A stretch of DNA of 39,727 nucleotides from Helicobacter aurati (GCF_003364265.1 NZ_NXLW01000019.1:1-39727); one strand, 5' to 3'. Shown: positions 1-11,587, numbered from the stretch's first letter. Numbers and translations: made by a program. The notes: generated by a model not told the origin, from the sequence alone.

Positions 1-78
1 TGCTTGGCAAAAGTTTGTAGATTCTCTAACTCTAACAAGGAAATTATCACTAAGGGTTGAATAGATATGATATTGTGT

Positions 79-2058
79 TTATAGGGTTTTGATTTTGGTA
101 ATTTCATCTCTTAAACGTATCGCTTGTTCAAAATCTAATCTTTTACTTGCTTCTAACATTTTTATGCGAAGTTCTCTAATAATATTCTCTCTTTCTTTAG
201 CTGGAAGTTTCTGTTTCTTGCCAAATTTCTCATAAACTCTGCCGCTTTCTTCTAGTCGCAATTCAGATTCCAAAACGCGAGCCACCGATTTAGGAGTAAT
301 ATTATGCTCATAATTAAATTTTTCTTGTTTGCATCTTCTACGCGTTGTGGTATCTATTGCTACCCGCATAGATTTTGTAATCTTCTCTGCATACAAAATA
401 ACTTTCCCGTTAATATTTCTTGCCGCACGTCCCATGGTTTGTATGAGACTTGTCTCACTGCGTAAGAATCCTTCTTTATCAGCATCCATGATTGCTACAA
501 GACTCACTTCTGGCAAATCAAGTCCTTCACGTAGCAAGTTGATTCCCACCAATACATCAAATAAGCCTAAACGTAAATTACGTATTAAGTGATTACGTTC
601 AATAGCGTCAATATCGCTATGTAAATATTCTATTCTAATGCCCTCTTTGGCATAGTACTTAGTTAATTCTTCGCTCATTTTCTTAGTTAAAGTAGTAATT
701 AACACACGTTCTTTTTTTGCAACACACAATGTAATCTCTTCTAACAAATCTTTAACTTGTATTTTAGAATCTCGCACCTCGCAGATTGGATCGAGCAATC
801 CTGTGGGGCGAATAATTTGTTCGCAAACGTTCTCTTTGCTTAAATCCAACTCTAATTTTGCAGGTGTTGCAGAAACAAACACGAACGATGCCTTTTTCGC
901 AATAAATTCTTCAAATTTTAACGGTCGATTGTCAAGCGCGCTTGGCAAACGAAAACCATAATCTACTAACACTTCCTTTCTACTTTTATCACCCGCATAC
1001 ATACCGCCAAATTGTGGCAAACTTACATGGCTCTCATCAACAATTAATAAGTAAGGAATCTTTTTGCATTCAAAATAATCAAGCAGCGAGTACGGCATTT
1101 CACCTGCTTTTTTGCCCGTTAAATGCCGCGCATAATTTTCGATTCCTTTGCAAATCCCATGCTCCTTTATCATTTCTAAATCAAATTCTATGCGAGATCT
1201 TAATCTCTCATATTCCAACATTTTATTTTCAGATTCATAGAATCCCAGTCGTTGCTCTAACTCTTCTTGTATGCTGTTTATAGCACTCTTTAATCTATTA
1301 TGCCCCACAATAAATTGATTAGCCGCATAAAGCACAAAAGATTGTAGATTCTTAACAAAAGTATTATCAAGGGATTCCAAAACAACGATTCTTTCTATTT
1401 CATCGCCAAAAAACTCTATTCGCACAAATTCTACTTCATTATATGCAGGAAAAATATCAATAACTTCTCCTTTTACACGGAATCTCCCACGTTCAAATGT
1501 CGTGTCGTTACGCGTATATCCCATATCTACAATCTTTGCCAACAAATCCTGTTGCTTGTAGCTTTTACCAACTTCTAACTTCTCTATCATTGTGAGATAT
1601 TCTTCTGGATTACCTAAACCATAATTCGCTGAAACACTCGCTATTACAATCACATCATCATAAGCTAATAAAGATGTTGTAGCTGATAGTCGCAATCTTT
1701 CCAACTCATCATTAATAGAGCTGTCTTTTTCAATAAACAAATCTCGTCTAGGGATATATGCCTCTGGCTGATAATAATCAAAATGACTAATAAAATACTC
1801 AACATGATTATGAGGGAAAAAGCTCTTAAATTCACTATACAATTGCGCACAAAGAGTTTTGTTGTGACTCATAATGAGTGTTGGCATATTAAGATTCTGA
1901 ATAACATTTGCCATAGTAAAAGTTTTGCCGCTGCCCGTTACACCAATGAGGGTATTGTATTTCTGATTGTTACGTATTTGTTTGCAAAGAGATTCTATTG
2001 CTTTTGGCTGGTCGCCCGCGGGGGCATAATTTGCACACAAATCAAAAATGCTTTTCAT
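79..2058 (-). CDS. uvrB: UvrABC excinuclease subunit B
   Basis: DNA-damage recognition and helicase-like subunit of nucleotide excision repair; it takes the lesion from UvrA and recruits UvrC. The Walker A motif GVTGSGKT lies at residues 39-46. The DNA-wedging beta-hairpin region ([20 protein letters not shown]) follows at about residues 90-110, then a DESH helicase motif and helicase motifs V-VI. The end is a UVR motif ([14 protein letters not shown]) that binds UvrC. I chose the ATG at 2058, giving 659 residues, the usual family length. It has a GGGA-like ribosome site and yields the expected start [21 protein letters not shown]. An ATG five codons upstream lacks a ribosome site. The gene is divergent from a small coiled-coil gene. 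uvrC is elsewhere in the window, not linked. Confidence 0.97.
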   Translation of the reverse strand: MKSIFDLCANYAPAGDQPKAIESLCKQIRNNQKYNTLIGVTGSGKTFTMANVIQNLNMPTLIMSHNKTLCAQLYSEFKSFFPHNHVEYFISHFDYYQPEAYIPRRDLFIEKDSSINDELERLRLSATTSLLAYDDVIVIASVSANYGLGNPEEYLTMIEKLEVGKSYKQQDLLAKIVDMGYTRNDTTFERGRFRVKGEVIDIFPAYNEVEFVRIEFFGDEIERIVVLESLDNTFVKNLQSFVLYAANQFIVGHNRLKSAINSIQEELEQRLGFYESENKMLEYERLRSRIEFDLEMIKEHGICKGIENYARHLTGKKAGEMPYSLLDYFECKKIPYLLIVDESHVSLPQFGGMYAGDKSRKEVLVDYGFRLPSALDNRPLKFEEFIAKKASFVFVSATPAKLELDLSKENVCEQIIRPTGLLDPICEVRDSKIQVKDLLEEITLCVAKKERVLITTLTKKMSEELTKYYAKEGIRIEYLHSDIDAIERNHLIRNLRLGLFDVLVGINLLREGLDLPEVSLVAIMDADKEGFLRSETSLIQTMGRAARNINGKVILYAEKITKSMRVAIDTTTRRRCKQEKFNYEHNITPKSVARVLESELRLEESGRVYEKFGKKQKLPAKERENIIRELRIKMLEASKRLDFEQAIRLRDEITKIKTL

Positions 2059-2106
2059 GAGTAAAAATCCCATTAAATCTTTTATTAAGTCATTTTTGGC
2101 TACAAT

Positions 2107-2112
2107 TATACT
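2107..2112 (+). promoter_or_regulatory. Putative -10 box for the two small genes
   Basis: TATACT stands 33 bases before the ATG at 2146, in the uvrB divergent gap. No -35 box is visible, which is normal for sigma-80 promoters in Helicobacter. Inferred from motif and position only. Confidence 0.4.
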
Positions 2113-2145
2113 AAACTTACTCAAACTTAACCTTAAGGAAATCAC

Positions 2146-2451
2146 ATGGAAGATAGTTACCATCACTCAACGGCAGTAAATTCTAACGAACGTCAATCGC
2201 CAAGCTCTAACATGAGTCTTTTGTCGCTCATTAATGAAGTAAAGACTTCATTGGAAACACATCATACAAAGAAGATAGAAGATTTAGAATATAAGATTCT
2301 CGAAAAAGAAGAAACTATCACCATTTTAGAGCGAGAAATTAGTGCCATCAAAGCACAAAACGAAGAAAAAGATTTAGAACTATTTAGGCTACATGAAGAA
2401 ATTAATGAGGGCAAGAGAATTTTAGAACAACTCTTGCATAAACTTGCATAA
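2146..2451 (+). CDS. Small coiled-coil protein, function unknown
   Basis: A 101-residue soluble protein that I do not recognise at family level. Residues 1-22 are polar and probably disordered. From about residue 25 to the end the sequence is one long charged helix with heptad-like spacing ([20 protein letters not shown], then [22 protein letters not shown]), so a dimeric coiled coil is likely. There is no signal peptide or membrane segment. The start has a good ribosome site, TAAGGA, 7 bases ahead. It lies 26 bases before another small gene on the same strand, probably co-transcribed. Size and architecture resemble ZapB-like division or scaffold proteins, but this is only a structural analogy. 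Confidence 0.8.
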   Translation: MEDSYHHSTAVNSNERQSPSSNMSLLSLINEVKTSLETHHTKKIEDLEYKILEKEETITILEREISAIKAQNEEKDLELFRLHEEINEGKRILEQLLHKLA

Positions 2452-2477
2452 GCCCATACAATCGACAAGAACCCGTC

Positions 2478-2837
2478 ATGCGAGCACAATTAGAATCTGA
2501 ATATCTTCATGTTAGTGACTCTAAGGATTCTAATTATGCTTGTTTGCCAGAATCTAATCATTCAAACAATGTGCGTCAACAATTAGCTGCACAAAGTACC
2601 ATCGCCCAAAATATAAATATCACCGTAGAGAATAGAATCTTTAATTTGAACTTAGAAAATTTAGAAATACGTTGCAGAAACAATATTATACAAATCTTTA
2701 AAGATAAAAACTATAGCCTAGAGGAACTGCTTGTACTCTTTGTTAGCAATATACGAGACCAGAGCCTTGCTGAAATTGAGCTAAACAATATCCTCCAATC
2801 ACTTAAAACTCCGTTAAACGTTAAACCGCCGGCCTAG
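2478..2837 (+). CDS. Small protein of unknown function
   Basis: A 119-residue protein without signal peptide or membrane helix. The first 45 residues are polar and low-complexity. The folded part runs from about residue 46 (INITVENRIFNLNL, a beta-hairpin-like segment) into helices (LEELLVLFVSNIRDQSLAEI). A short beta-hairpin followed by helices, next to a coiled-coil partner, loosely recalls ZapA, but the resemblance is too weak to name it. The ribosome site is poor, so translation may depend on the upstream gene 26 bases away. It ends 7 bases from the convergent hydrolase gene. Confidence 0.7.
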   Translation: MRAQLESEYLHVSDSKDSNYACLPESNHSNNVRQQLAAQSTIAQNINITVENRIFNLNLENLEIRCRNNIIQIFKDKNYSLEELLVLFVSNIRDQSLAEIELNNILQSLKTPLNVKPPA

Positions 2838-2844
2838 ATTGCGT

Positions 2845-3564
2845 TCAACAGCCATGCCGATAGAGTCTCTCAACCTCTTGCCCTTGTTGCAAAAAGAAAT
2901 AATGATCTCCCTCTAAAACATAGAAATCTGCATTAGGCATTAGAGATTGTATTATGCGAAACGCTTTTAGCGGTGTCGCTTTATCTTCTCTGCCCCAAAA
3001 AATAGTTGCTTTTTGCGTAAAGCTAGCATACTCTCGCATAAAGTCCTCTCTTACAACACATTTAAAGATTTCATAAGTAATAGGACTAAGCTCTTTAGCA
3101 TCATCTGCTTTCAGAAAATTAGCCTTGATACCCAATGTCTTAGCAAACTTCGCCAAGAGAATCTTAACCCGTACTATGAAAGGCTTAGGCAGCAAGATTC
3201 CTGCGCTACTAAGTAAAATAATCTCCCTTTGTAAAAGCAAAGCGATTTTACCGCCAAAACTATGTCCGACTACAACATCGCAGCCCAACCTTCGATTAAC
3301 AGTAACACGTATAAGAAACTGCTCTATTACCTCTGCATACTTATAAGTATCCAAAAAAATTTTACCTTCACTCGCGCCAAAATGCGGCAAATCAATATAA
3401 ATATGATTGAAATCCGTGAAACAATTCCCAAAGGCAATGCGCATAAGCTCCTTATTGCTTCCCCATCCGTGTAAAAAAAGCATATTTTTATCTGCTCCAT
3501 TGTCAATGATAGCATAAGCAATCCGCAAGGTAGAATCTCTATAATGTATTTCCTTCTGCGCCAT
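2845..3564 (-). CDS. Alpha/beta hydrolase
   Basis: A 239-residue cytoplasmic serine hydrolase of the alpha/beta fold. The oxyanion-hole motif is LHGWGSN (residues 31-37) and the nucleophile elbow is GHSFGG (100-105), with Ser102 as nucleophile. The probable acid is Asp194 in WGREDKATPL and the base is His221 in EGDHYFFL, so the triad is complete. A hydrolase of this type lies beside the murF/ddl genes in H. pylori and C. jejuni; here it stands apart, between small unknown genes and greA. The substrate is unknown; a carboxylesterase or BioH-like role is possible. The start is supported by a strong AGGGGGAT ribosome site. Confidence 0.88.
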   Translation of the reverse strand: MAQKEIHYRDSTLRIAYAIIDNGADKNMLFLHGWGSNKELMRIAFGNCFTDFNHIYIDLPHFGASEGKIFLDTYKYAEVIEQFLIRVTVNRRLGCDVVVGHSFGGKIALLLQREIILLSSAGILLPKPFIVRVKILLAKFAKTLGIKANFLKADDAKELSPITYEIFKCVVREDFMREYASFTQKATIFWGREDKATPLKAFRIIQSLMPNADFYVLEGDHYFFLQQGQEVERLYRHGC

Positions 3565-3667
3565 ACCATCCCCCTAACTTTCAGCTCGATAGCCCATATA
3601 ATTGTAATATAAAACCACAAAGTTTCTTTAAGGACTCTTTAAAGATAAATGTTTAGTTTTATTTTTG

Positions 3668-3673
3668 TAAAAT
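3668..3673 (+). promoter_or_regulatory. Putative -10 box for greA
   Basis: TAAAAT preceded by a T-rich stretch, 30 bases before the greA ATG, in the gap divergent from the hydrolase. Inferred from motif and position. Confidence 0.35.
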
Positions 3674-3703
3674 AGCATTCACAAATTACACGAAGGCGTA
3701 AAC

Positions 3704-4192
3704 ATGAACGAACCAATGAGTAAATATGGATTTAAGAAGCTTTCTGAAGAGCTCAAAAATCTCAAAGAAGTAGAACGACCTAAAGTTGCACAAGAAATTG
3801 ACATCGCACGTTCGCATGGTGATTTAAAAGAAAATGCTGAATATCATGCTGCAAAAGAAAAACAAGCCTTTATTGAATTTAAAATCAATGATTTAAGTAA
3901 AATGTTGGCAAATGCAGAAGTAATAGACCCTGAAAGTTTAAGTCATGACAAAGTAAGCTTTGGTAGCACAGTAACGATTCTCAACCTTGACACTGAAAAA
4001 GAATTAATCTACACAATTGTAGGTACAACAGAGAGTAACCCCGAGAAAGGACTAATCTCCTTTAATTCTCCACTTGCGAGAGGGTTAATTGGTAAAGAAG
4101 AAGGTGATGAAGTTATTATCAATCTTCCAGCGGGAGAAACCGAATTTGAGATTCTTAAAATCGAATACAAGCCAATAGCTTTCGAGGATTAA
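3704..4192 (+). CDS. greA: Transcription elongation factor GreA
   Basis: Rescues backtracked RNA polymerase by stimulating cleavage of the 3' end of the nascent RNA through the secondary channel. The 162 residues have the usual two parts: an N-terminal antiparallel coiled coil (about 1-78) and a C-terminal FKBP-like domain. The tip carries the conserved acidic pair in [17 protein letters not shown]. The C-terminal domain has the family signature ([15 protein letters not shown], then [16 protein letters not shown]). The sequence matches H. pylori GreA closely from memory. In H. pylori lpxB follows greA; here the next gene is a phase-variable glycosyltransferase, so this junction is a site of lineage-specific gene content. 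Confidence 0.97.
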   Translation: MNEPMSKYGFKKLSEELKNLKEVERPKVAQEIDIARSHGDLKENAEYHAAKEKQAFIEFKINDLSKMLANAEVIDPESLSHDKVSFGSTVTILNLDTEKELIYTIVGTTESNPEKGLISFNSPLARGLIGKEEGDEVIINLPAGETEFEILKIEYKPIAFED

Positions 4193-4249
4193 GAAATACA
4201 CAAATACCACTCCTCTCTCCACAAGAACATCTAGTTGATTCTGTAATTG

Positions 4250-4258
4250 TGCTATAAT
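4250..4258 (+). promoter_or_regulatory. Extended -10 promoter of the glycosyltransferase
   Basis: TGCTATAAT is a perfect extended -10 element. It predicts a transcript starting near 4265 and a leader of about 20 bases before the ATG at 4285. It supports 4285, not the later ATG at 4485, as the real translation start. Confidence 0.75.
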
Positions 4259-4284
4259 CCGCCCATTTCTGTTAAGGTGATGAT

Positions 4285-5567
<1,283 letters not shown>

Positions 5568-5674
5568 CATTGCTCTGCAATTAGCTTTCACAAACTTACC
5601 CGCACGTCCAAGAGCATGGCAATACAAATTTAACAATATACAGTACAATAGGCTATCTACCTTTAAGGATACAC

Positions 5675-6517
5675 ATGCAATGCAAGATTTGTGGAAAAGA
5701 CGCACAAATAGCTTTCAAAGCAAAGATTCTCTGTAAATATGATGAAGATTTCTACAAATGTGAGCATTGTGGATTCTTAAGTGCCAATCAAGTGCATTGG
5801 CTAGAAGAAGCCTACAAAGATGCTATTAATATTTCAGACACTGGTATTGTGGCAAGAAATTTGCGGCTTTATACTATTGTCGTCTGTGTTGCTTATTTGT
5901 TTTTTGGATTTAGAAATAAAGAGAAAGAGCCTGCTTTGCTTGATTTGGGCGGAGGAAATGGTTTGCTTGTGCGACTCTTGCGCGATAGCGGGATTGAAGC
6001 ATTCTGGGAAGATAAATATTGTCAAAACTTCTACGCGCGTGGCTTTGAATGGCATCGACATAAAGACTTGTTTATCCCCGCACTTTGCACAAGCTTCGAA
6101 GTCTTTGAACATCTGCCTAATCCAAAAGAAGAAATTAGCTCTATGCTTGCTATTTGCAAGAATCTCCTCTTTTCTACCGAACTATTACCTAGCGAAATCC
6201 CTGAACCAAACGGAGAAAATGCTTGGTGGTATTATGGATTTTCCCACGGACAACACATCAGTTTCTTCACACGCAAAAGCTTAGAATCTCTTGCAAAAGC
6301 CAATAATGTTTTTTTCTGTTCTTATAAAGACTTACATCTCTTTAGTGAACATGCTATCAAGCAAAGCCACTTTAAATTTGCTATAAAACTTGCACCTTAT
6401 CTTTTTCCATTCATCAAGAAACGTTTAACAAGCAAAATACAAGGGGATCATCAAAGATTGCTTAAAGAGCAAATTGCAGAAAAATGCAAAAACTTTGATA
6501 ACAACAATCCCCTGTAG
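5675..6517 (+). CDS. Class I SAM-dependent methyltransferase
   Basis: A 280-residue soluble methyltransferase. It begins with a probable zinc knuckle (CKIC at residues 3-6, CEHC at 29-32), then the SAM-binding motif I LLDLGGGNG (88-96). A post-motif FEVFEHLPNP and a C-terminal GFSHGQHISFFTRKSLESL follow; the latter is typical of methyltransferases with this N-terminal knuckle that act on nucleotide sugars or glycan precursors. The C-terminal part is basic and helix-rich. It lies 107 bases after the phase-variable glycosyltransferase on the same strand, so a joint role in a surface glycan is likely. The acceptor is unknown. Ribosome site AAGGA precedes the ATG. Confidence 0.85.
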   Translation: MQCKICGKDAQIAFKAKILCKYDEDFYKCEHCGFLSANQVHWLEEAYKDAINISDTGIVARNLRLYTIVVCVAYLFFGFRNKEKEPALLDLGGGNGLLVRLLRDSGIEAFWEDKYCQNFYARGFEWHRHKDLFIPALCTSFEVFEHLPNPKEEISSMLAICKNLLFSTELLPSEIPEPNGENAWWYYGFSHGQHISFFTRKSLESLAKANNVFFCSYKDLHLFSEHAIKQSHFKFAIKLAPYLFPFIKKRLTSKIQGDHQRLLKEQIAEKCKNFDNNNPL

Positions 6518-6644
6518 GCTGTTTTACCTAGAAAGATTGAGTGTCTCTTCTTGACTGCTTCGTCGCGTTAATTTGCTAAAATCCCGCTCTTTATAGATTT
6601 GCAATCAAATACCTAAATTTAATAAAGCTTTCTCAAAATACAAA

Positions 6645-8015
6645 CTAGGCAACAAATCTCTTGCCAAGAAATTTTAGACTACGTGCATGCAAGAGCAACC
6701 TAACATTGCCCGTATAGTAAAGCCGCATATCGCACAAAATCTGATTTCGATGGCAAGCAAGATTCTGATAATAATAAAGAAATTGCGAAAATATCTCTAT
6801 ATCAAAGCCTGAAGCAAAAGATGGCACTCCAAAATTCGAGTCCGCAAATTGAGATTTAGAATCCAAAAAGAAACTTGCTACCCAGTCTTGTATCCCATAG
6901 AGCGTATCGCCCACAATGCTATGACGTAAAGCATTGGCATGGATTCTTAGTTGATGCGTTTTACCTGTTAAAGCCACCAAACGAACAAGGGAAAATCCTG
7001 TGCTCACATCATTATTGGTATGCGAATCCTTTAGCCTCACACTTGCAATACGGCGACTTTGCAGCGTCTTCTCCCTAAAGATTCTATACGATTCTAAGAG
7101 CTGAAAAGGAGTATCTGCTACATCATGTTGTATGTCGCTAAAGATATTATCAGTAAAGGTTTTTTTACCAAAATTGGACTGTAAAAATTGCTCTAAGGCA
7201 TAGTAATCTGCAAAAGATTTCACAGGGATAAACAGGCTTGCAGCAAGGCGACTATCGAGAGGATTAGAATATGAAGAATCTTGTATCTCTTGCTTCATAC
7301 GTACAATATCTCTTAAAGACCTTGCCTTGTCTAATGCTTGTATCTTTAGGTTCTTTGCCTGACCCCTAATACAAAGACTACCCAATCTTGCAGGAAATAC
7401 AATATCAGATTCTATAAGTATAGAATTTTTTACTCTCCCGCACACAATCGCTAAGTACTCTTTCAAAATAGCACGTTCTAAGAAAAGATTTTTGATTCTT
7501 ATTTCACTTTGTCTATCAAGTGAGCAGAGCAATAAGCCGCTTGTTTCATAATCCAATCTATGGCATGGATTGGATTGCGCACCAAAGCTATATCGTAACT
7601 GCTCTAAAAGACTCGGTTCAGGGGTATGAAGATTCAGATTTCTAGGATGAGTAAGAAGTTTAGCTGGTTTATTAAAAATACAAAATGAAAGGTTATTGGT
7701 TGCAAAATTGGTAATTCTAGAATCTAATGGGCATACATCTTGATAAGAATCTTCTATCACACAATGCCTATTGCTAGATATGCCGCTATCGACAACAACG
7801 CAAGGAGACAATCCTAAATTTCTGCCTGCAAACTCCGTAATCTCAACTATTCCTTTTGTGATAATGCTCTTTTTCTGCAAAACATTGCCGAACTGCCGCA
7901 AACGCGCTTTATCAATAATCCTTTGTGTTGCAGCCTTAGAATAGCCAAGCCCTAAGAGAAACTTAGTCGCCTTAATAGGGCTATTGACATAATGCTGCTT
8001 TGTTACAAAGCCCAT
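6645..8015 (-). CDS. RluA-family pseudouridine synthase, unusually long
   Basis: Isomerises uridine to pseudouridine in rRNA or tRNA. Motif II is CHRLDYETSGLLL, with catalytic Asp155 in HRLD. The later conserved segment is LTGKTHQLRIHANALRHSIVGDTLYG (about 350-374). The first 70 residues look like a divergent S4 RNA-binding domain. The protein has 456 residues, against about 300 for typical RluA/RluC/RluD. The excess is an insertion at about 205-325, between the catalytic motif and the KTHQLRIH motif, and a second one at about 380-420. The start overlaps the end of recJ by 35 bases. The pyrG-recJ-synthase order also occurs in H. pylori (HP0349-HP0347). The target uridine cannot be told. Confidence 0.9.
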   Translation of the reverse strand: MGFVTKQHYVNSPIKATKFLLGLGYSKAATQRIIDKARLRQFGNVLQKKSIITKGIVEITEFAGRNLGLSPCVVVDSGISSNRHCVIEDSYQDVCPLDSRITNFATNNLSFCIFNKPAKLLTHPRNLNLHTPEPSLLEQLRYSFGAQSNPCHRLDYETSGLLLCSLDRQSEIRIKNLFLERAILKEYLAIVCGRVKNSILIESDIVFPARLGSLCIRGQAKNLKIQALDKARSLRDIVRMKQEIQDSSYSNPLDSRLAASLFIPVKSFADYYALEQFLQSNFGKKTFTDNIFSDIQHDVADTPFQLLESYRIFREKTLQSRRIASVRLKDSHTNNDVSTGFSLVRLVALTGKTHQLRIHANALRHSIVGDTLYGIQDWVASFFLDSKSQFADSNFGVPSFASGFDIEIFSQFLYYYQNLACHRNQILCDMRLYYTGNVRLLLHARSLKFLGKRFVA

Positions 8016-9942
8016 ATATTTTATCTATGATTAGCATAATTTCCTCCGTGTTACGTGCAAACAAATGCTGCTTTTCACTATGAAATATGCGCGCTATTTG
8101 ACTAAGCGAATAAGCTTGCTGTAATCCATAACGTCTATTGAAATATTGAGAATCTATCGAAAGGGTCGCACTAAATTGGAGTATCTCTCCTGCTACAAAT
8201 TCCACTTGCATATATTTTGTGTTAAAAAACATTGCTTTAATAGGAGCATTTGAATGAGAGTCTATAAGCTGAAACTCAAGGAATCCTTGATTAGTCTTTT
8301 TAAACCCTACAATCTCTAATTCAAAAAAGAACTTTGGCATCATATTTCCATTACCGTATGGCTCATAAGAACTTATATAAAGAAAAGTCTGCCTATTCAC
8401 AAGATTAAGAGAAAGCATGCCCAACATATCATATTGCTTTTTTATCTCAATATAAACAGGACTAAATAACCGCAAAAACTCCTCAATATGACACTGCTTA
8501 ATCTCTAACCCAACAGCACCCACATGTCCCCCATAGCGATTCAGTAAATGCCCTACTTTCTGCATACTAGCAATCAAATCAACATCGCCATAACTCCTTC
8601 CACTCCCTTTACATACGCCATTACTATTAGTGAGCACAAAGCTAGGCTTACAAAACTCATCAGCCATTTTTCCCGCCACAATACCCAATACACCTTCATG
8701 CCAATCATCTCCAACCACAAAACAAATAAAAGGATTTTGTTTCATAGTCTTAAGAGAATGGAATGCTTGATGTGAAACTTTCTCTTGAAGTTCCTTGCGA
8801 TAATTATTAAGCTCTTTGAGTTTATTAAAACGCATCCTCGCTTCTGCAATATTACGCGATCTTAAAAAATCCAATGCAATAGTACCATCATCAATTCGAC
8901 CTGCAGCATTCAGAAGAGGAATGAACTTAAATCCTAACATTTGAGAATCTACAAGGCATTTAAAGTATTCTGTAATAACAGAAAATGCTGGACTCTTGTT
9001 TTCTATTAAATGGCATAGCCCATAATCACAAATAGTATAATTAATCGCATTAAGAGGCATAACATCGGAAATAATCGCAATACTTACAAAAAGCAAAAAG
9101 GACTTCATACAAGTATTGCATAAGTTGTGTTTATAGGACTGTATCAAGGTGTTTTGTGGATTGAAAGATTGCAAGACGTCATTTTGAATAAGAATCTTAA
9201 TAGCACAGCAAAAATACCAAGCCACAAGTGCCCCACAAATGTCCTTAAAGGGAAATTTGCATGCTTTTTGTTGTGGATTAATCATAAATGTAGAATCTGG
9301 CACCCTTATCTTGCCATCACTATCAACTTCCAATGTATGATGATCGGTAATAATGAGCTTGATACCTGCTTTTTTACATAAATCTGCCGCCTCAAAGCTA
9401 CTTACACCATTATCCACCGTAATAATTAACGCTATATCATCATGCTTTGAAGTAACCTCATCAAAAAGTGCTCGAGAAAAACCATACCCGTGTTTAAAAC
9501 GATTGGGCATTGCAAAGTCAATATTTTTATATCCCATTGCCTCAAAGAAATCAAGCACAATGCAAGTAGCACAGATTCCGTCTGCATCGTAATCACCTAT
9601 GATGATGATTTTTTCTTCATTGGCAATACTTTGACAAACAAGACGTGCCGCTTCTGTATTATTAAACAACTCATCTGGATGGGGAATTTGGCTAAGTTTA
9701 CGCACAAACAGATAATCTTTAAACCTGTCGTTAAGGATACTATTAATCTCCTCTGGTTCTCTAAACTGCCTAAGCGTCTCTTTTAGTCGTTGAATTTCGG
9801 GGTTATTATAAAGAGAATCGAGGCTAAAACGTGTCTGCTTTGCTTTCTTATGGGCACGGGCAGTAGTGGGTATTTTACGTTTTTTTGCATTTTTTTTACC
9901 CGTCTTTGGATAATTACTGGGACTTTGTGTATCTTGCCGCAT
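7981..9942 (-). CDS. recJ: Single-stranded-DNA exonuclease RecJ
   Basis: 5'-3' exonuclease acting on single-stranded DNA in recombination and mismatch repair. The DHH-family motifs are in order: GDYDADG (116-122), VDNG (176-179) and TDHH (199-202). The DHHA1 segment follows (CKGSGRSYGDVDLIAS, then YGGHVGAVGLEI), and an OB-like domain ends the protein. The 653 residues exceed my recollection of H. pylori RecJ (about 516). Part of the excess is a Lys/Arg-rich N-terminal tail (about 1-40, KKNAKKRK and ARAHKKAKQ), encoded across A7 and A8 runs. The start lies 2 bases after the pyrG stop and has no clear ribosome site, so a somewhat later start and translational coupling are possible. Confidence 0.93.
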   Translation of the reverse strand: MRQDTQSPSNYPKTGKKNAKKRKIPTTARAHKKAKQTRFSLDSLYNNPEIQRLKETLRQFREPEEINSILNDRFKDYLFVRKLSQIPHPDELFNNTEAARLVCQSIANEEKIIIIGDYDADGICATCIVLDFFEAMGYKNIDFAMPNRFKHGYGFSRALFDEVTSKHDDIALIITVDNGVSSFEAADLCKKAGIKLIITDHHTLEVDSDGKIRVPDSTFMINPQQKACKFPFKDICGALVAWYFCCAIKILIQNDVLQSFNPQNTLIQSYKHNLCNTCMKSFLLFVSIAIISDVMPLNAINYTICDYGLCHLIENKSPAFSVITEYFKCLVDSQMLGFKFIPLLNAAGRIDDGTIALDFLRSRNIAEARMRFNKLKELNNYRKELQEKVSHQAFHSLKTMKQNPFICFVVGDDWHEGVLGIVAGKMADEFCKPSFVLTNSNGVCKGSGRSYGDVDLIASMQKVGHLLNRYGGHVGAVGLEIKQCHIEEFLRLFSPVYIEIKKQYDMLGMLSLNLVNRQTFLYISSYEPYGNGNMMPKFFFELEIVGFKKTNQGFLEFQLIDSHSNAPIKAMFFNTKYMQVEFVAGEILQFSATLSIDSQYFNRRYGLQQAYSLSQIARIFHSEKQHLFARNTEEIMLIIDKIYGLCNKAALCQ

Positions 9943-9944
9943 TG

Positions 9945-11558
9945 TTATTTATACCTCTGGGCTTGTTTAACAAATTCAACAATCACGGGGTTTGGATTCT
10001 GTAATCTTGAAGTAAATTCAGGATGAAATTGTACCCCAATAAAAAACGGATGAGAATCCAACTCTATCGCTTCTATCAAACCGTTACATTCCCCGCTGAC
10101 TAATAATCCTTTCTCTTCAAAACTCCCACGATACTTAGGATTTGCTTCATAGCGATGCCTATGCCTTTCTTTAATCACCTTTTGATGATTATATATTTTA
10201 GCAAGTTTAGAATCTGCTTTAATATAACATTCATACTCTCCCAAACGCATGGTCCCTCCTAATGGCGAAGTATGTGTGCGAATCTGCTTATTACCTTCCG
10301 TATCAATAAAATCCTCTATCATGTAGACAATTGGGTTTTGACATCTTTTACTAAATTCCGTGGAATTGCAATCAGGTAGATTCAACACGTTGCGCGCAAA
10401 TTCAACAAGTGCCAATTGCATACCAAGGCAGATTCCAAGAAATGGCAACGAATGTTCTCTAGCATATTGTATCGCTGCAATTTTCCCCTCTATACCACGT
10501 TCTCCAAAACCTCCGGGAACCAATATTCCTTGTAAGTTAGTTAATTTCGCGCTTTCAATGTGTTCGGAATTGATAAAAATAATCTCAACCTTAGTGTCTA
10601 AATTGGCGCCTGCATGCACAAGTGCCTCTAAAAGCGACTTGTAAGATTCTTTAAGAGTTAGATATTTTCCTACAAAACCTATTTGTACGCTTTTGGTAGG
10701 AGAAAGAATCTTCTTCACCAATAAGTCCCATTCCTGCATATCGGGATATAACTCTTGCAAATATAAACTCTTAGCAATAGGATCTAGGATTCCCTCGCTA
10801 ATGAAGTTAATAGGACACTTATAAATTGTACTTGCATCTTCAGCACTAATCACGCTGTGAGAATCCACATCGCAAGCCAGTGCTATCTTTTCCTTTGTGT
10901 CTTTAGAGAGAGGAAATTCCGAACGTGCAATAATGATTTGTGGACTAATACCAATGCGACGTAATTCTTGCACGCTATGTTGTGTTGGTTTTGTTTTTAA
11001 TTCATCCGCTACACGGATGTAGGGAACAAGGGTTACATGAATGCTAAGGACATTATTTGCACCCAATTCATGCTTTAATTGTCTCATCGCCTCCAAATAC
11101 GGCATACCTTCGATGTCGCCAACCGTCCCTCCCAATTCCACAATTAATACTTCGCAATCGCGTCCAACATTCTTAATGCGCCTCTTAATTTCATCGGTAA
11201 TATGCGGTATAATCTGTATGGTTTTTCCTAAATACTCACCCTTACGTTCTTTATCAATCACAGAGAGATAAATCTGCCCTGTAGTAAAATTATTATTACG
11301 TGAAAGATTTACATTTAAGAATCTCTCATAATGCCCAATATCCAAATCTGTTTCCGCGCCATCGGCAGTTACAAACACTTCACCATGCTCTAAAGGACTC
11401 ATCGTACCTGGATCTACATTGATGTAAGGATCTATCTTAAGTAGAGAAACATTAAGCCCGGCATGTTGCAATAGAGTCCCAATTGATGAACAAGAGATTC
11501 CTTTCCCCAATGAACTCAAAACGCCTCCTGTTACAAAGATATATTTTGTAGTATCCAT
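9945..11558 (-). CDS. pyrG: CTP synthase
   Basis: Makes CTP from UTP, ATP and glutamine, the last step of pyrimidine nucleotide synthesis. The N-terminal amidoligase domain begins with [13 protein letters not shown] (P-loop) and has [17 protein letters not shown]. The C-terminal class I glutaminase domain has the nucleophile elbow [11 protein letters not shown] and the His-Glu pair in FHPEFTSR. I chose the ATG at 11558, giving 537 residues. It has an AAGG ribosome site at the right distance, begins [12 protein letters not shown] as in homologues, and follows a TATAAT box. First gene of a pyrG-recJ-pseudouridine synthase operon. pyrF, another pyrimidine gene, is nearby on the other strand. Confidence 0.97.
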   Translation of the reverse strand: MDTTKYIFVTGGVLSSLGKGISCSSIGTLLQHAGLNVSLLKIDPYINVDPGTMSPLEHGEVFVTADGAETDLDIGHYERFLNVNLSRNNNFTTGQIYLSVIDKERKGEYLGKTIQIIPHITDEIKRRIKNVGRDCEVLIVELGGTVGDIEGMPYLEAMRQLKHELGANNVLSIHVTLVPYIRVADELKTKPTQHSVQELRRIGISPQIIIARSEFPLSKDTKEKIALACDVDSHSVISAEDASTIYKCPINFISEGILDPIAKSLYLQELYPDMQEWDLLVKKILSPTKSVQIGFVGKYLTLKESYKSLLEALVHAGANLDTKVEIIFINSEHIESAKLTNLQGILVPGGFGERGIEGKIAAIQYAREHSLPFLGICLGMQLALVEFARNVLNLPDCNSTEFSKRCQNPIVYMIEDFIDTEGNKQIRTHTSPLGGTMRLGEYECYIKADSKLAKIYNHQKVIKERHRHRYEANPKYRGSFEEKGLLVSGECNGLIEAIELDSHPFFIGVQFHPEFTSRLQNPNPVIVEFVKQAQRYK

Positions 11559-11587
11559 GCCATGCACCTTAGATTTTCTAGGATACA

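Noticed and set aside
1-64. Open ends of two plus-strand frames at the window edge, one reading WQKFVDSLTLTRKLSLRVE before a stop at 62-64
   Set aside because: About 20 codons without a stop is expected by chance in two frames; no start, motif or ribosome site is visible, so I do not call a partial gene.
6518-6644. Promoter-like TTGCTAAAAT near 6572 in the gap between the methyltransferase and the pseudouridine synthase
   Set aside because: No gene follows on that strand; a small RNA is possible but no terminator supports it.
9127-9786. Open frames antisense to recJ
   Set aside because: They overlap a strongly conserved gene, lack ribosome sites and show no protein motifs; shadow frames.
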